Below, one piece after another: positions 1 to 12,612 of a stretch of 64,000 nt of DNA. The translations under genes were made by a program, and so were the position numbers. Under the pieces are notes generated by a model, which saw nothing but the letters and a program-made list of their open reading frames with translations, searched no databases and was not told the DNA's origin. The DNA lies in assembly GCF_958295425.1 (NCBI RefSeq), contig NC_081138.1:4171302-4235301 (forward strand). Direction: 5' to 3'. Source of the DNA: Solea solea (taxonomy: Eukaryota > Chordata > Actinopteri > Pleuronectiformes > Soleidae). The first letter of the stretch is position 1, and each line of letters starts with the position of its first letter.

Positions 1-754
1 AAACAAATATGAAAAGAATACAAAATAACATTAAAGAATTTTATTCATTAATCCACTTTTTTTATTAATCCATGAAAATAAAAAATAATCAAGCTTAAAA
101 TGAAAGTGTTATTAAGTGACCTTTTTTTGAATGTAAATTTTTCCATTCCAAGTATTTCTTTAATCAGTACATAAATAATATTTAATTTATAATATTTAGT
201 GTATTTCACACATTTATTCAATATATATAAAAATATAATTCAATATAAAAAAAAAAGTAATCACGTACATCTTATTATGGTATGATCAAAATCTAAAGCG
301 ATAACTTGCCTCATATCACAATATAATTTATATTTAATATTGATATATTGCCCGGCCGGAGGCTTGGCCTATGTTTGTGCTTGATTTGGTTTGACACCCA
401 ATTTTGTATTTTGCACCTTTTTAAACAGCAAACGGTAAAGGTTGTTTTAAAGACTTTAGATCTTGTAAAAAGCTCTTATCTTCTGCTCTGTCTCAGGTAA
501 CGTCATCGTGACATCAGCAGGCTTATTTTAGAGCAGTGCTTTTGTGTTCGTTAGAGCAAACGGGTGGTAAACCTGAATGGAAGAGACAATAAGGAGGGAA
601 AGAGAAATCAAGTGTTTCCTGTCACTTAGTAACTGGGCACTTCACATGAGAGCTTTGTCATAGTCCAAAAGGCTTTTCTGTCATCTTTACCTCACTTAAC
701 CCGTGTTTGTGTGTCACTTCCTGTCCTCACCTTGTGGTATGTTCTGTACCACAG
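1..754. other. AT-rich DNA, presumed dhodh intron
   Basis: This stretch lies upstream of the first visible dhodh exon and ends in a splice acceptor (cag at 752-754). It is very AT-rich up to about 350 and holds no coding exon I can recognise. The missing dhodh 5' exons must lie to the left of the window. Confidence 0.6.
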
Positions 755-2480
755 CTGGGAGTGGACGGGTTAATGGTGACTAACACCACCGTGTCCAGAC
801 CGGAGACGCTCCAAGATCCACACAAGTCTGAGGTCGGCGGGCTGAGTGGCCAGCCGCTCAAAGACCTCGCTACCAGCACTGTACGAGAGATGTACTCTCT
901 CACCAAAGGTATTGTCTAAAAACATGCTGAACAAGCACCCGCACCAGCTTCTTAAATAAATGAAACGTTCTGATGTGGTTGCAGGTAAAATTCCAATTGT
1001 GGGTATTGGCGGCGTGGCCAGTGGGCGGGATGCTATGGATAAGATCCGAGCTGGTGCCTCGTTGGTTCAGCTGTACACGGCTTTGACCTATCAGGGTCCA
1101 CCTGTAGTGACAAAGGTCAAGCGGGAACTGGAGCAACTTCTCAAGTAAGTACAGGCTTTGAATAATACTTTATTTATAGGTAGGAAATTAGTTTTGAGCT
1201 ATCGGGGAAATCAAATAGATTAAATTCCATCAGATTTAGCAACCATTTCTTGGTCACATGACACCTTAATGTCCCGCTGGTGACGTTATGCAGCCCAGCT
1301 ATTCTCTGTAAAAGCGTATACTCATCAATCCATGTCATTACATTAAAGCACACTGCGGTTTCAATAATAACAAAAAAAGAAACGGCAGCTGATTGGGTTC
1401 AGACCTAGGACATGCAGGATGTATGGGACTCCACACCATTAGACCTAGTCTGACACCAAGATAAGGTAAAAGAAAAAAAACTGCTGAATCTTATATTTCC
1501 AAGACCTATGGGACATCAATTTTTGAAGGCGGGCAATGACTTGCATGGAAAGCGGAGTGGATTTATAGTGCATATAGACGTGCAGTGCCCAGGATAGGGT
1601 TTATTTTCTTACAAGAAATGAACTCTTTTGGATGAAACTCTGCCGGACGTCAGTGCCTATTTGAGTATTTTTGTGATTCCTTTCACTGTTTTGCAAGACT
1701 TTGCAACAAATTCCAACGCTAACCGCTCCAGTCAGTTTTCGCTGCTCGTTTTTTTACACACGCACTCTACACCACGTGTACGACAGGCGATTATGGTTAT
1801 AAATTAATCTTTAATGAAGTGTGTGAATGAGTCATCGCAGGTGTAAATTCGACACTAACTTATAATTGTTTGTACATTAGTTTTTCATTACTATCTCTTC
1901 CTCTTGGATCTGTGAGTGAAGTTGAAGTGGCACAGAGTGAGAGATAAAAAAAATTTTTTTTTATAAATATGCCACTCCATGCTCTGGCCAAAAGCTCAAT
2001 ATTTCAAAAAGCATGAAGACCTTTCACTTTATACCATAGCTCGCCGTTTAATGTTGAAATGGAGTGAAAAAGTAGGAGGAGCTATTAATCAAAAAAGGTA
2101 CGGCGGAATAAAATGTTACGTTGCGACTCCAAATTGAATGAGACCGTTCAAGTAGCTCCATACAGCATGTTTCTCAAAGGACGGTTTCCATCAGTCCTCA
2201 GCTGTGTAAAAACTCATCTTCCTCTGACTTTCACCCACTATTAAATCCCAGATTTCCGTCTCTCCGTGAATGACTGGCACACACCAGCCAACAGGCACAT
2301 TTAAACAAATCACAACAACTATGTTGTTGCTGCTGCTTCTAACTCAGTGCGTCTATTGATTTTCACAGAGACGAAGGTTTCAGCAGCGTTTCCGAGGCAG
2401 TGGGGGCGGATCACAGAGGAGCGGACGCGGGAACCCGTAAGCAGAAGCCGCTGAAAGAGGCGACACACGTGCACACATAA
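755..2480 (+). CDS. dhodh: Dihydroorotate dehydrogenase (quinone), last three exons (5' partial)
   Basis: DHODH oxidises dihydroorotate to orotate in de novo pyrimidine synthesis, passing electrons through FMN to ubiquinone at the mitochondrial inner membrane. Three exons join in frame: 755-908, 985-1144 and 2369-2480, each with AG acceptors and GT donors (donors at 909 and 1145). The first exon reads [15 protein letters not shown], the FMN and substrate-binding region, followed by GGLSGQPL. The second carries the FMN phosphate-binding segment [13 protein letters not shown] and then [12 protein letters not shown]. The third reads [16 protein letters not shown], the normal C-terminus of the family, and runs on about 20 residues to TAA at 2478-2480. 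A TAA directly after AAG at 1146-1148 could be mistaken for the stop, but AA|GTAAGT is a good donor and the next exon restores the conserved tail. The N-terminal half (targeting signal, membrane helix, catalytic Ser) is outside the window. Confidence 0.93.
1145..2368 (+). other. Last intron of dhodh
   Basis: This is a GT...AG intron of about 1.2 kb between the exon ending at 1144 and the terminal exon at 2369. It is AT-rich with short homopolymer runs. I see no nested gene or clear repeat in it. Confidence 0.8.
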
Positions 2481-5400
2481 ACTCCAGGCTCAGCTGAAAT
2501 CAACTACTCTGTCCTGAACTGACATGGATGTTTAGTATTTGTGATAGCTGTTGTTAAATATCATATTTTGAGTATCGGCGGTGAGGCGAACAAGTGGTGA
2601 AGACATCAGATTTTGTCTTTACTTTAAAATAATGAAGTGAATATTGATCTAAATCATGAGTTGAAATGTGCATTTGTTGCCGATCTATAAACGATTTTAT
2701 AATTCATAAATGAATAGCACATTGCAACAATATTAGAGATAATACGGTACAAAAGTCCAGTCAAACAAGGTAAAGGTGTTTTAGTAGCAGGGACGTTTAT
2801 AGGGAACTTGAAGTTAAAAACGGTTGTAAGTTACAAAGAAAACAGTCCCACATTTTTTTCTGTTTCTGAAAACAGAAAAAAGTCAGCTTAAGTCTGACAG
2901 AAATTCTCTAATTTCTCACATTTTCTTGTTATCTTAAACATATGTAATGCATTATTCACAGTATAAACTCTGTTTTTTTTGGTTTTCACACAGAATAAAC
3001 TAGCAAACGGAGCCAGAAATTACAACATGTTTTAAGTAATATAAACATAGCAAGGTGTAAGAAGACGTAGAAGTGTAACAGTGTCTGGTCATCCATACAT
3101 CGTGATGTATATAACCATACATCGCCTCCAGTTTCCCAGCGCAGGTTTATACTGTGTATACTGCACTGGACAGCTTAAGTTCAGTACCTCACAAACTCCC
3201 ACTGTGTGGCACACTGAACCTTTTAAATTCAATTTTCTTGTTGATTGTATTATTTTTAAAGCCCTTCAAGTCCAATTTCCTTTTATTAGCTGTTGTGATT
3301 ATGGCTTCCCCTTGGTGCAGGCTGTTATAATTAGTCATTGACGCGTTGCAATTGCTTTTCAAGGCAGTAACGGCACAGACTGTCCACGCCAGAATAAACA
3401 AGTTATTAGACATCGTGAGGGAATGCTGCAGTCCTGTGAGGATCAGCTGTGTGCTGCCAAGCGCCTCCTTCCACTGTCCTCAGGCCAGGTCCAAACTGGC
3501 TCGTCTCCCATATGGGGATGGTAATGAAGACGAGGTCTGACCTCGAAAGCGACTGAGACGCATCCTCTCCTCATGTAACCTTGTTTGGCCTGAGCTACGT
3601 TACATTACATTATGAAAGCTAAGAGCGGAGGAAGAGGTTAAAGGTGCGACCAGTCATGACTTAAGAATCTCCACGTCTGTTTTTGACGCGACCAGGCTCC
3701 TATTAGACAAAAACACCTGTCAATCACACTATTTTCCTTTAAATGGGAACATCGTGTCTTCATGTGCTGTTGAGGAAGCGCTTAAACTAACGATTGGCCA
3801 TTAACTCATTAGGAAAATGTTGACTGACGCTGTAAATCAGGTGAGAAGATGGTTCATTTTCCCATTAACTTCCATTTAAACGCCCCCTAGTGGCGATTCA
3901 ATATAAACGGTAAACATTAGACAGTAGACATTCCCAGTTGAAAGACAACTCGCTCTTCCACTAAGCTACAATCGCCCCTGATATACACTCCGGGGTTCCC
4001 ATGGGTCCTTGAAATCCTGAGAAGTTTGTGAATTAAAAAGAAAAATTCAAGATCCTTGAGAAAGTTAAAAGCTAAGCCATATAGACAATTGAGTCAATTG
4101 AAAGTGCTCGGTTTTTGCAGTGTTGTGGGCACTTTACACTGAGTAACTTAACGCATAAGCCAAATTATGTGATGCCTGTAAAAAAAGCAAATACCACGAT
4201 TTCTTGTTCAACAAAGACATTTATTGTATTTAGCTTTCAAAGCGATGCAAATGCAGAAGAACAGACGAGGAAAAGTGAACGGACTGACGTCAGATGATTT
4301 GTGTTTCCCGGCTTTTTACCTCACTGACTCATCACACAGCAAATACTGCTCTCTGTTGTGAATTCTCAGGGCTCAAATTAATTGATTCATATTGTGTTTC
4401 GCGTGTGAAACAATTGTCTGTCTCTCACGGTGTGTTATTTCTTTATTTGTCATTAGAGCTGTCAAACATGTGCAGACGAGAGTCATTGTGTCAGGAATCA
4501 GTGTGTCAGTGCGGGCGGTGAGTCAGTCCTTTCAGAAGACACACTGTTCTAGGTCCAAACATTTGTTTTGACATTCAGACTCTGAGGCGGTGAGTGTTTT
4601 TACTGGTGACGTTCACAAGAACATGCTGTTTTGTTCCCTTCTCTTTTGATTGGTGCGACACTTGTATTATTATTATTATTATTTGTAATATGGAGCAGCA
4701 AAGCCAATAAATCCCTTTTTCTTACAACTCGGTGACTTTTTTAGGCTTCTGGTCTTTCTGGTCATTGGTCAGAAAACTAATCAGCCCTGAATTTTATGTC
4801 ACAGCTGAAGGTTTTTGGGTCATTTTGTCAGTAAGATGAAAGAAGACGGTAAAATCTGACTTCCTTCTCTGTTGATTACTGTTTTTATGAAGCAGAATTG
4901 AAGAATATTCAATCTGTTATGCTTCCAATTGCATTTTGCATGATTTCTTTTGCATTTCATTGAGACTTAACATATTGTAAAATACAAAAATGCAGACATT
5001 TAGCTAAAACTCCATAAATTGTATGCAAATGACTTGGAGTTAATGATTTAGTGATGCACAGGTAGAAAATGTAAAAATCCTTGTTTTTCAAATACGACTG
5101 GTGCAGTAAATGGTTTTTATTATTATTGATTTACATCAACTCCAAATTTAAAGGCTTGATTTTTATTATAACAAATGCAATGGAACTCAAATGTAAACAG
5201 CCACAAACGTATGTAACCAAACATTGTTGTTGGCAGTGGGAGCAGATGTAGGGATGTGTATATACAGTAACTCACACTGGTGCATCAGTGGACTTAAACA
5301 TTTGTATATGAATAAAACATGAAATTGACAAAACAAATGGAAAAAAAATCCATAGAGGAATTGTTCAAAAGAGGTTTTATCAGTTCAGAGCAGATTTTCG

Positions 5401-5558
5401 GTGAAAGCTGAGCACACAGCTCGTTATCCACCTAATGACGTTAGCACTGTGAAGTGTGCAGATGGCTGCATCGTCGAGGAGGTTTAATCAACGTTACAGT
5501 GAAAGAAGATGAGGTTATGTTAATTCTGATGAAGAAATAACTTCATAACAACTCCATG
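2481..5558. other. dhodh 3' UTR and intergenic DNA
   Basis: An AATAAA hexamer at 2994-2999 is a possible poly(A) signal for dhodh, about 510 bp past the stop. A CTCF-like core lies at 3881-3893 and a short (TTA)n run near 4664-4683. Open frames at 3081-3540 and 4115-4521 are short and match no family I know, so I do not call them genes. Confidence 0.5.
3881..3893 (-). promoter_or_regulatory. CTCF-like motif
   Basis: Read on the minus strand this is CCACTAGGGGGCG, a full match to the vertebrate CTCF core consensus. It lies in the intergenic DNA 3' of dhodh. Occupancy cannot be judged from sequence. Confidence 0.45.
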
Positions 5559-5874
5559 AAAGTCCTGTCGGCACCAATGTAGATGCATTTCGATATTTTA
5601 ACACAACTAAAGCTGAAACCGCAACAGTACACATACCAAAAGTTAACTATACACTTTAACTGAGCTATATTAATGGTTTTAAAGGCTGTTGCGTTGATAA
5701 TCATCAAATTTATTCTACATTTGTGAAATCCACCGAATTATGAAGTAAATATTATATATTGATTAAAGGATGCACGGATTAGACAGAATTATATTGGAAA
5801 AAAAGTCACTTAACTCGTTTAACTGACAACACTAGTTATAAAAAAGTTTAACATATTTATAGGGAATATTCTTA
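5559..5874 (+). repeat. Direct duplication, copy 1 (316 bp)
   Basis: This segment recurs almost unchanged at 6753-7072 in the same orientation. The copies differ by one substitution (gttgcgttg versus gttgcattg), a TA indel and an A-run indel. I do not recognise the family and see no coding content. The near identity implies a recent event. Confidence 0.9.
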
Positions 5875-6752
5875 CACATGTAAATTTCCTTGACTTGTGT
5901 GTGGGGTGGGTGTTCAATATGTTCACAGCTTTGTGAAGAATCTTGTTTTTCAGTGGCTTTCTGCATGCATGACCCTCGGTTTGCCAGATGCCAAAGCTTC
6001 TTCGACCTGAATCACGTCGAAAAGCAGCAGAAATGGCTTGAATTTAGCTGCTCACAGAGCAAACCCAGCCAACCTGACAGAGCCGAACCAATTCTGCGTG
6101 GAAGTCGGAGAAAATCCCAAAGTCTTTATGAGCCTAGGGAATACAAATGAGTCTGCCGAGAGCAGCTCGTACATACGCCCCAATATAAGTCAGTAGATGA
6201 TGCAGCCAACATGTTTTGCTTCAAACAGAGACCTGTAACTAAATAATTGAACCTATAACATAGTAGATTCAATTAAGTAAAATTAAAATAAACTATTGAG
6301 AAATAGTATATAAATTTGCATTCATTTCTCTGTTCATTCATCCATAACGGCACTCCTTCACAGTGATTTCAAGCTCCATGGGGTTTTTTTGTAGCGATTT
6401 GACAAACTGTATAGATTCCTTCAGTCACATGTTTTGCCATGTGACATATTTACCAAACCACCAGTCAAGGATGAGAGGGGAAAACTGATCATAGATGACA
6501 GAGAATAAGAATAAGCAAGGATGAAGGATTTTCATTTCAGTTCTTTCACAGTTACGTAACCGTTAAAATCACACACATTTATGAGACGTGAACGATTAAT
6601 CGATTATGAAAATAATCGTTAGTTGCAGCTCTAGATGTAATTCTGTCATTCTTCTTTGTTTGTGTAGAAAGCTTCTTCTTTATGGCAGCTACTGTAAAGC
6701 AAGGCCCTCGTCTAAGGTACGGATAAAAGGTTTATTTTAAAGCTATAAAAAA
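5875..6752. other. DNA between the two duplicate copies
   Basis: This 0.88 kb segment is bracketed by the 316-bp direct repeats. It contains an 86-codon open frame (5890-6150) with no recognisable domain and a fragment of a dispersed MITE near 6573-6635. I see nothing else. Confidence 0.5.
6573..6635 (-). mobile_element. MITE fragment (CTGCAACTAA family)
   Basis: The minus strand reads as the terminal part of the element found at 19513-19765: the gagctgcaactaacgatta motif followed by alternating AATCGATT blocks. Only about 60 bp is present. The family is common in fish genomes and looks non-autonomous. Confidence 0.55.
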
Positions 6753-7072
6753 AAAGTCCTGTCGGCACCAATGTAGATGCATTTCGATATTTTAACACAA
6801 CTAAAGCTGAAACCGCAACAGTACACATACCAAAAGTTAACTATACACTTTAACTGAGCTATATTAATGGTTTTAAAGGCTGTTGCATTGATAATCATCA
6901 AATTTATTCTACATTTGTGAAATCCACCGAATTATGAAGTAAATATTATATATATTGATTAAAGGATGCACGGATTAGACAGAATTATATTGGAAAAAAA
7001 GTCACTTAACTCGTTTAACTGACAACACTAGTTATAAAAAAAAGTTTAACATATTTATAGGGAATATTCTTA
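6753..7072 (+). repeat. Direct duplication, copy 2 (about 320 bp)
   Basis: Second copy of the 5559-5874 segment, same orientation, 1.19 kb downstream. It carries an extra TA in the tatatat run and two extra A residues late in the copy. It is followed within 10 bp by a perfect hairpin. Confidence 0.9.
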
Positions 7073-7081
7073 TTCATTCTC

Positions 7082-7114
7082 TCCCTAATGTTACAGAAAA
7101 AGTAACATTAGGGA
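7082..7114. repeat. Perfect 13-bp inverted repeat
   Basis: Arms tccctaatgttac (7082-7094) and gtaacattaggga (7102-7114) pair fully around a 7-nt A-rich loop. It directly follows duplication copy 2. It may be the remnant of a small foldback element. Confidence 0.75.
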
Positions 7115-8004
7115 TTAAAACTTCCAATATGGATTGACTGTTGTTATAGTAGTTAGCGCTGAGGGATTTAACATGACCTAAAATGGAAAAGACATTGCAC
7201 TGCTGCATCCCTCTGTGTGCAGTAACGTCTACAGACACTAATTGTAGAACATCGGCACGTCTTTGGCCGACGGCTTACCAGAAATAGTCGTGCTGGCTTA
7301 TTGAAAACCAGGAAGGTAGTCAATTTTTATTTCAAGAACATGGGCATGGAATAACAACACATTACAATGCAATGAACTGGTAGATATCCATGAATCCTGT
7401 TTGTTTGACTACGCGCAGAACATTGTTACTACACTTGGCGTCATGAGCGCACACGCAGATGTAACTGCTGATACTCATTTCCACATTCCCTAATCACGGC
7501 AGGACACAGAGTGAACATGGAAACACACTATCAGCCCCCCCAGTCGTTAGTGGCGCCTAATTTTATAAACGCCTGTGCGATATCGATGACGCACGCCATT
7601 ACGGAGATGTTCCGGTCTGGGATGAAAGCGAGCGCCCCGAACGTGTCACTCTCTGAGAAACGGGTTAAACATATCGACGTGGAGTTTGTGTGATGTCAGG
7701 CAGATCAGTGATTATGTAAGTTGTGGAGCTGCAGGTGCCGTCTGATGTGTTTGTTTACCGTAAGGAGGCGGAGGAGGAGGAGGAGGAATGACAGCTGTGA
7801 GCACATCAGGTCAGGTCAACCTAGAAGGCAAAAATCCTCTAACTGAACCCTGATGGTTGTTTTTACCCCCAAAAGACGTTCCTTGGAGGTGAAATTGACT
7901 CTTAAAAGACTCTTAAAAGAAAGTTAGGAGTGTGTTTTGCTTTTCATATGACAGCACAATAAAAAGGATTTACATCAATAAACTTGGACAGAGTGACGCA
8001 GGGT
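7115..8004. other. Intergenic DNA
   Basis: No gene recognised. It contains a GGA-rich purine tract near 7764-7789 and an open frame at 7511-7693 with no known motif. Confidence 0.5.
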
Positions 8005-8327
8005 TTGGTAGTGGTTAGCTGTTGCCATGAGAGGTTGGAGCAAGGGCATTTCTGCATGTAGTTTGCATGTAGTTTGGAGTTCTCTCCCCGCTTGGGTTTT
8101 CTCTGGGTTCTCCAGTTTCCTCTCTCAGTTCAAAAACATGCAGAGGTCAATAGGACACTCGAAACGGATCATAGGTGTGAGAGTGAATGTCTTGTTGTCC
8201 CTGTGTTTGCCCCGCGATGGTCTCGTGACCTGTCGGTGATGGTGAGACCCCACCTTTCGCCCTGTGTCAGCTGGGATTGACTCTGTGAGCGTCATGTAGG
8301 GGATAAATCTGTAAACAATGGTTGGAT
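8005..8327 (+). mobile_element. SINE-like dispersed repeat, plus orientation
   Basis: The order of motifs is that of a short interspersed repeat common in teleosts: a degraded tRNA-like head (gtagtggttagc), then ctccccgcttgggttttctctgg, the caaaaacatgcagagg block, aggtgtgagagtgaatg, and the tail tgtcagctgggattg. Related copies occur at 22337, 22645, 30205, 36388 and 54750. Open frames inside it are repeat artefacts. Confidence 0.75.
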
Positions 8328-11300
8328 CTTGAAAAGTGTTTATTGTTTACTATAACTCAATCAATTTATTGCCAGATTTCTACATGCATACATATTACCT
8401 CCTCTTCCTTCCTAAGCTTCCTCAAATTCTCAAGTACACACAGATTTTTAGCTTATTAATGTATGTTTGTTCAAATTTAAAGGGAGAGCTAATACGACAA
8501 ACAAAGTCATCCTTGTTGTGTTTCTTTTCTCTTTTTTTTTTACACTGTAACCCACAGTGAGCTACAGTGCGACCACGCCCTCTTTGACATTTATACGTCA
8601 CTGAACTTAATGCAAATAAGAGCTGGGTGGCACTGAGATGACCTCAGTGGAGTCATGTTTCAAGATACACAGGAAGGCCCCGTTTTAAACCTGGTCTTAA
8701 CTCGGGATGGGTCATCCCAAGTCATGCTGGGTGTACAGCATGTTGAGCTAACAAGATGCATTCAAAGACCTGGTAAATTGAAGCACTTCTGCGAGGTCTG
8801 CAGTGTGTTGAACTTGGAGGAGAAGCTTCAGGGTGCATTCAAGAAACCTCGTAAATGTAGTCACTTCTGCAAACACACATGAGAAGATTTATTTTTATAA
8901 ATGCAGTAATTGATAAAACATTTTTTGTACCTTTTGAGTGTTTTTTACGAATAATTGCAGTAACTTTTTATAATTAAACCAACAATTAACTCAAATTCTC
9001 ATCCTGGATGCTTCTCATGTCAGTTGTGTTGTTAAGAACAGACAATGAGAACGAAAGAAGCCGGAGTGAATTAAAGCGCTACTCACACTGCTGTAACACA
9101 AGATCAAATTTTACCCATTAGAAAATAGGAATCATATAGTGATATATAGTTTTCCCTAATGCGGGTAACCCTGATCTAACCCATCCTGATGTGAGACCTG
9201 AACTTAGCACGACCTGCCCGTGATTGGATCACTCGGGGGGCCGACGTTAATGCCAGGGTGACTTCCTGCAGCCTCCGGCTCTGGCCACAGGTGTGATGGA
9301 GGCAAACAAAGCAATAAATGACACACACCATGAGGCCCACACTCAAATATGTGTTATTACAGGAAATAGATTTGTCACTGTAAATCCATTTCCATAACAA
9401 TTATTCACTTTAAAGTGTTTAATTTCAAAGTTGTGTCATTTTGAAGCAGGCCTTGTCAGTTGAAGTTAAAAATGTGATTGGTGACTGGTGAGTTTTGGGC
9501 CCTCGTTTTTGTCGCCTACTTTTGTCTTATTGCTTCAGAGCAAAAGTCTTAAACGTGGACTCAAAAGGGAATCAAAGCGCTTACAAAAATGTCTGTAATT
9601 GTATAACTCCAAAGTGGAAAAAAAGGACAAGATAAAATGAGTGAGCACAAAAAAAAAACAACTCATGAAAGGTTAGGTGCATTACTTTCTTCCCAGTGAA
9701 GGCTGGAGTCCGTACAAATCAGTAAAGGTCAAGAAATGCTAAAAGCTTTTCTGGACAAAAGCAAGTCTATTTTTCTGTTTTGGAGCTAAATAACACAATA
9801 AGAACAGGATTCATTTGCAAGTAATTTTCTGGGGAACTAGGCCATGGTCAAAATATAGACATTTTATAGGTTATGCAGACCCAGATCTAGTTTTTATTCC
9901 TTTCATACTTGTTTGAGGTTTTACATAATTCACACTTTTTAATAAAGTAAGCAAACGCCCACTCTCCCTCGACCGCTAACCTCAGCCACGTGCGACTTTA
10001 ACTCTCATTAGCCCACAGCGGCGTGAAAGAAGGCTGAGAAGGCATTAGAGATAACCGTCATTCCGCCCCTGAAAGTGGTCACACTTCATGCCTTTTACCG
10101 TTTACTGGTGTTTACCCAGCCATATTCACGCGCTAAATACACACACAATACAGATTATATGCACAAAACCCAACTCTGTGTGTCTGACATCATGAGAACA
10201 TAAAGAGTAAATACATTTATGTGATTTAGAGATATACAGACTACGTACAGCATGTACTCATTAGTCAGTAGGGAGTTGTTGTTTTTAAGCAAACTCTGTG
10301 AAAACCAATGACTTAAAGTGTGATAGCTGTTGTCCTACGATATCACCCTCTTCAAATACAGAGGAACCCCGCTGATAAATAATACAGAGCCACGTCTCTG
10401 CCCGAGGACAGGCTGCAGTGACAGGACCACTTCAGTTAAGTGCAATCGTGAGTTTATTGTGGCTGAACGACGTGCGTATTTATAGCGGACAGTGTCAGCG
10501 GAGAATCTGGACACCAACCCGACAAAGGCTCAGTCTGCCGGGCAGGTGGCATCTCTGGGGCCTCGCTGTGATTATGGCTGAATAATCTGACTGACGTGTC
10601 GGTGAGATGTGGGACCGAACAACACGGGCAGATGGTCGTTTTGTGCATTCTCTCTTTTTCCTTTATGTCCTCGAAGAGCGGCGAGATATTGGACAAACGG
10701 AGGGAGGGCTTTAATCACGAAAGCCTCACACGTTTCTAATTTTTAATGCACAGCTCTTCAGCGGCAGAATGAAATTACATGATGTAATATTAATGAGCGC
10801 GAGAGGAAAACAGAAAAGCAGTTCTCTCTGCAGAAGATACTGTTTAGACGACAGATGGAGAGATTCTAATCTGAGTTCATATATTCATAATTGTGGTCTG
10901 CATGCTTAATAAATTCATGACAACTGCAAAGGTCCAGTGTGCAATAATGGAGGGGATGACTCATACACGTTGCCTTATGCCTGGGTCATATTTTCTGAAT
11001 ACGAGGGGCTCAGAAGTCAGCTGGAGTCCACATGGTGTCAATGTTATCATCTGCCATTTTCTGTCCATGCAAACACTATACACGCACAAATGGGAGCACA
11101 CCTCCAGTTTGAGTCTGTGTGGACTGCACCGTTCTTCCCACAGCACAACACTTTCCAGTCCCATTGGTGGCGAGCTCTTGTTTTGGTCCAAAGACACAAT
11201 AAAGAAGATGGTAACCATGGAAACTTGCCAACCCAGTACCCACACGTGTACAACTCGGGGCCAAAAGAGGACAAGGACATCCAAATGAGGACGATTTCCT

Positions 11301-11474
11301 GGTGAGAGATTGCCGCTGCTGCGATGGAATATAGAAGACGGATGCATGGAATACTAGACGGACGCAGACACTTGTGGAACCACAGACTTGTGCGCATATG
11401 CAGAAATGCAAAGCGGCTCTCTGTGGACGTGAAACGTGTAAGACTCAGTCGGGGGCCGGGCTTTATGCTGTAAG
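8328..11474. other. Intergenic DNA
   Basis: No spliced gene could be read. Several overlapping open frames on both strands at 10893-11559 have no recognisable domain and fall in locally GC-richer sequence. The segment 10335-10920 has few repeat features and several homeodomain-type TAAT motifs, so it is a weak conserved-noncoding candidate. Confidence 0.45.
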
Positions 11475-11851
11475 TAAAGGCCCTGGTATACCAAACACGC
11501 ATCGTGCGCATGGTGCGACTTGTGCCATCAACGCGCAACGCATGGACAGCGCATGACATAAACTGAACTTCGCCCCACCAGTAGGTGGAGTATTAAGCCT
11601 CTCTACCAAGGATAGTCATCCGAGCCTCGACCTAACGACCCTCGAGCCGGAACTCCCCTGCCCGACGGACCTTTCAGTGTCCGAGGGAGCTGTAGCATCA
11701 TCCTCTCCTTCTTCGGTAGGAATGCGTCCTATTCCCTGTCTAGACTTGTGCCGCCACCCGATGGGGAAGTCAGATACTACAGGACCCTGACACGTGAGTA
11801 TACCAGGGTCCGCGTGCGCGGCATGTGTGTGGAAGTATAACAGGGCCTTTA
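11475..11851 (-). mobile_element. TA-flanked MITE (Tc1/mariner-like)
   Basis: Terminal inverted repeats AAGGCCCTGGTATAC (from 11477) and GTATAACAGGGCCTT (to 11849) pair with one mismatch. Both ends are bordered by TA (11475-11476 and 11850-11851), the target duplication of Tc1/mariner elements. No transposase is present. Internal sequence (for example 11660-11830 and 11581-11600) reappears inverted at 52895-53300, so that locus is a relative. Confidence 0.75.
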
Positions 11852-12214
11852 GCATAGCAGCGTTTGTCCTAGTTAAGTCCATAGCAACAGTTGCCAGTGT
11901 TGCTAAATTGGTGGTGATGAGATGTCGGCCTTTGTCTAGTGAACTTTGTCCCACACAAGCACCAGGAAAGTGTCAACCTAGAGCTCAAATTGGACGGCGT
12001 TGATGCCACCACCATGTACATTCGAGTCCCCCTTTAGTGACATCTAACGGCGTGACTGCAGATTGCAACAAATGACTCCTCTGCTCACCCGTGTATGTCA
12101 GGCAACTATGGTCTATGGATTATGTCGGCAGAGACGTTCTTCTTTTGTTTGTGTGGTAAGTTTCTCCTTCAGAACGTGAAATGCAGGCAACAAAATACAA
12201 ATAAAAGGCTTATT

Positions 12215-12450
12215 CTAAGGTCAAGTCAAGTCACAAACACAATGTGCCTCCAAGGGCTTTACAGTCTGTACGCCCTCTGTCCTTAGACCCTTACACTGAG
12301 GGAGGAAAAACCCTTGTACAGGGGGACAATGGGAGAAACCACAGAGGATGGGACGGCTCTTCCGGGACAGACAGTAGTCACACGTACAGAAACAAGTTCT
12401 GCAGGTTATAAAGAAAACATCACATTTACAAAAAGAGGAAAGAGAAGAAG
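12215..12450. mobile_element. LINE 3' UTR-like remnant
   Basis: The motif series gggctttacagtctgtacgcc, ctctgtccttagacccttac, aggaaaaaccc and gggagaaaccacagagga matches the 3' region of non-LTR retrotransposons that is very common in fish. No reverse transcriptase domain remains. Confidence 0.6.
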
Positions 12451-12524
12451 ACAGAGACCAGGAGCATTTTCAAAAATTAATTCTATTAATGACAATTATC
12501 ATCATCGTCACTATTATTGGTGTG

Positions 12525-12612
12525 ACATCACGCCTCTTGCCCCAACGCCATCTGGGATTGGTTCCAGCTCAGAAAAAGGACACGTAGCGGATGAAGGCCA
12601 GATAAGGGGCAG
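12525..12612 (+). mobile_element. SINE tail remnant
   Basis: Contains catctgggattggttccagctc and then gacacgtagcggatgaagg, the typical 3' portion of a teleost dispersed repeat. The 5' head is missing. Confidence 0.5.

Noticed and set aside
1146..1148. TAA directly after AAG as the dhodh stop codon
   Set aside because: It is part of a consensus donor (AA|GTAAGT), and splicing to 2369 restores the conserved [14 protein letters not shown] tail in frame.
10893..11559. Overlapping open frames of 111-170 codons on both strands
   Set aside because: All frames on both strands are open together, as expected from local composition. None shows a domain, signal peptide or splice pattern that I recognise.
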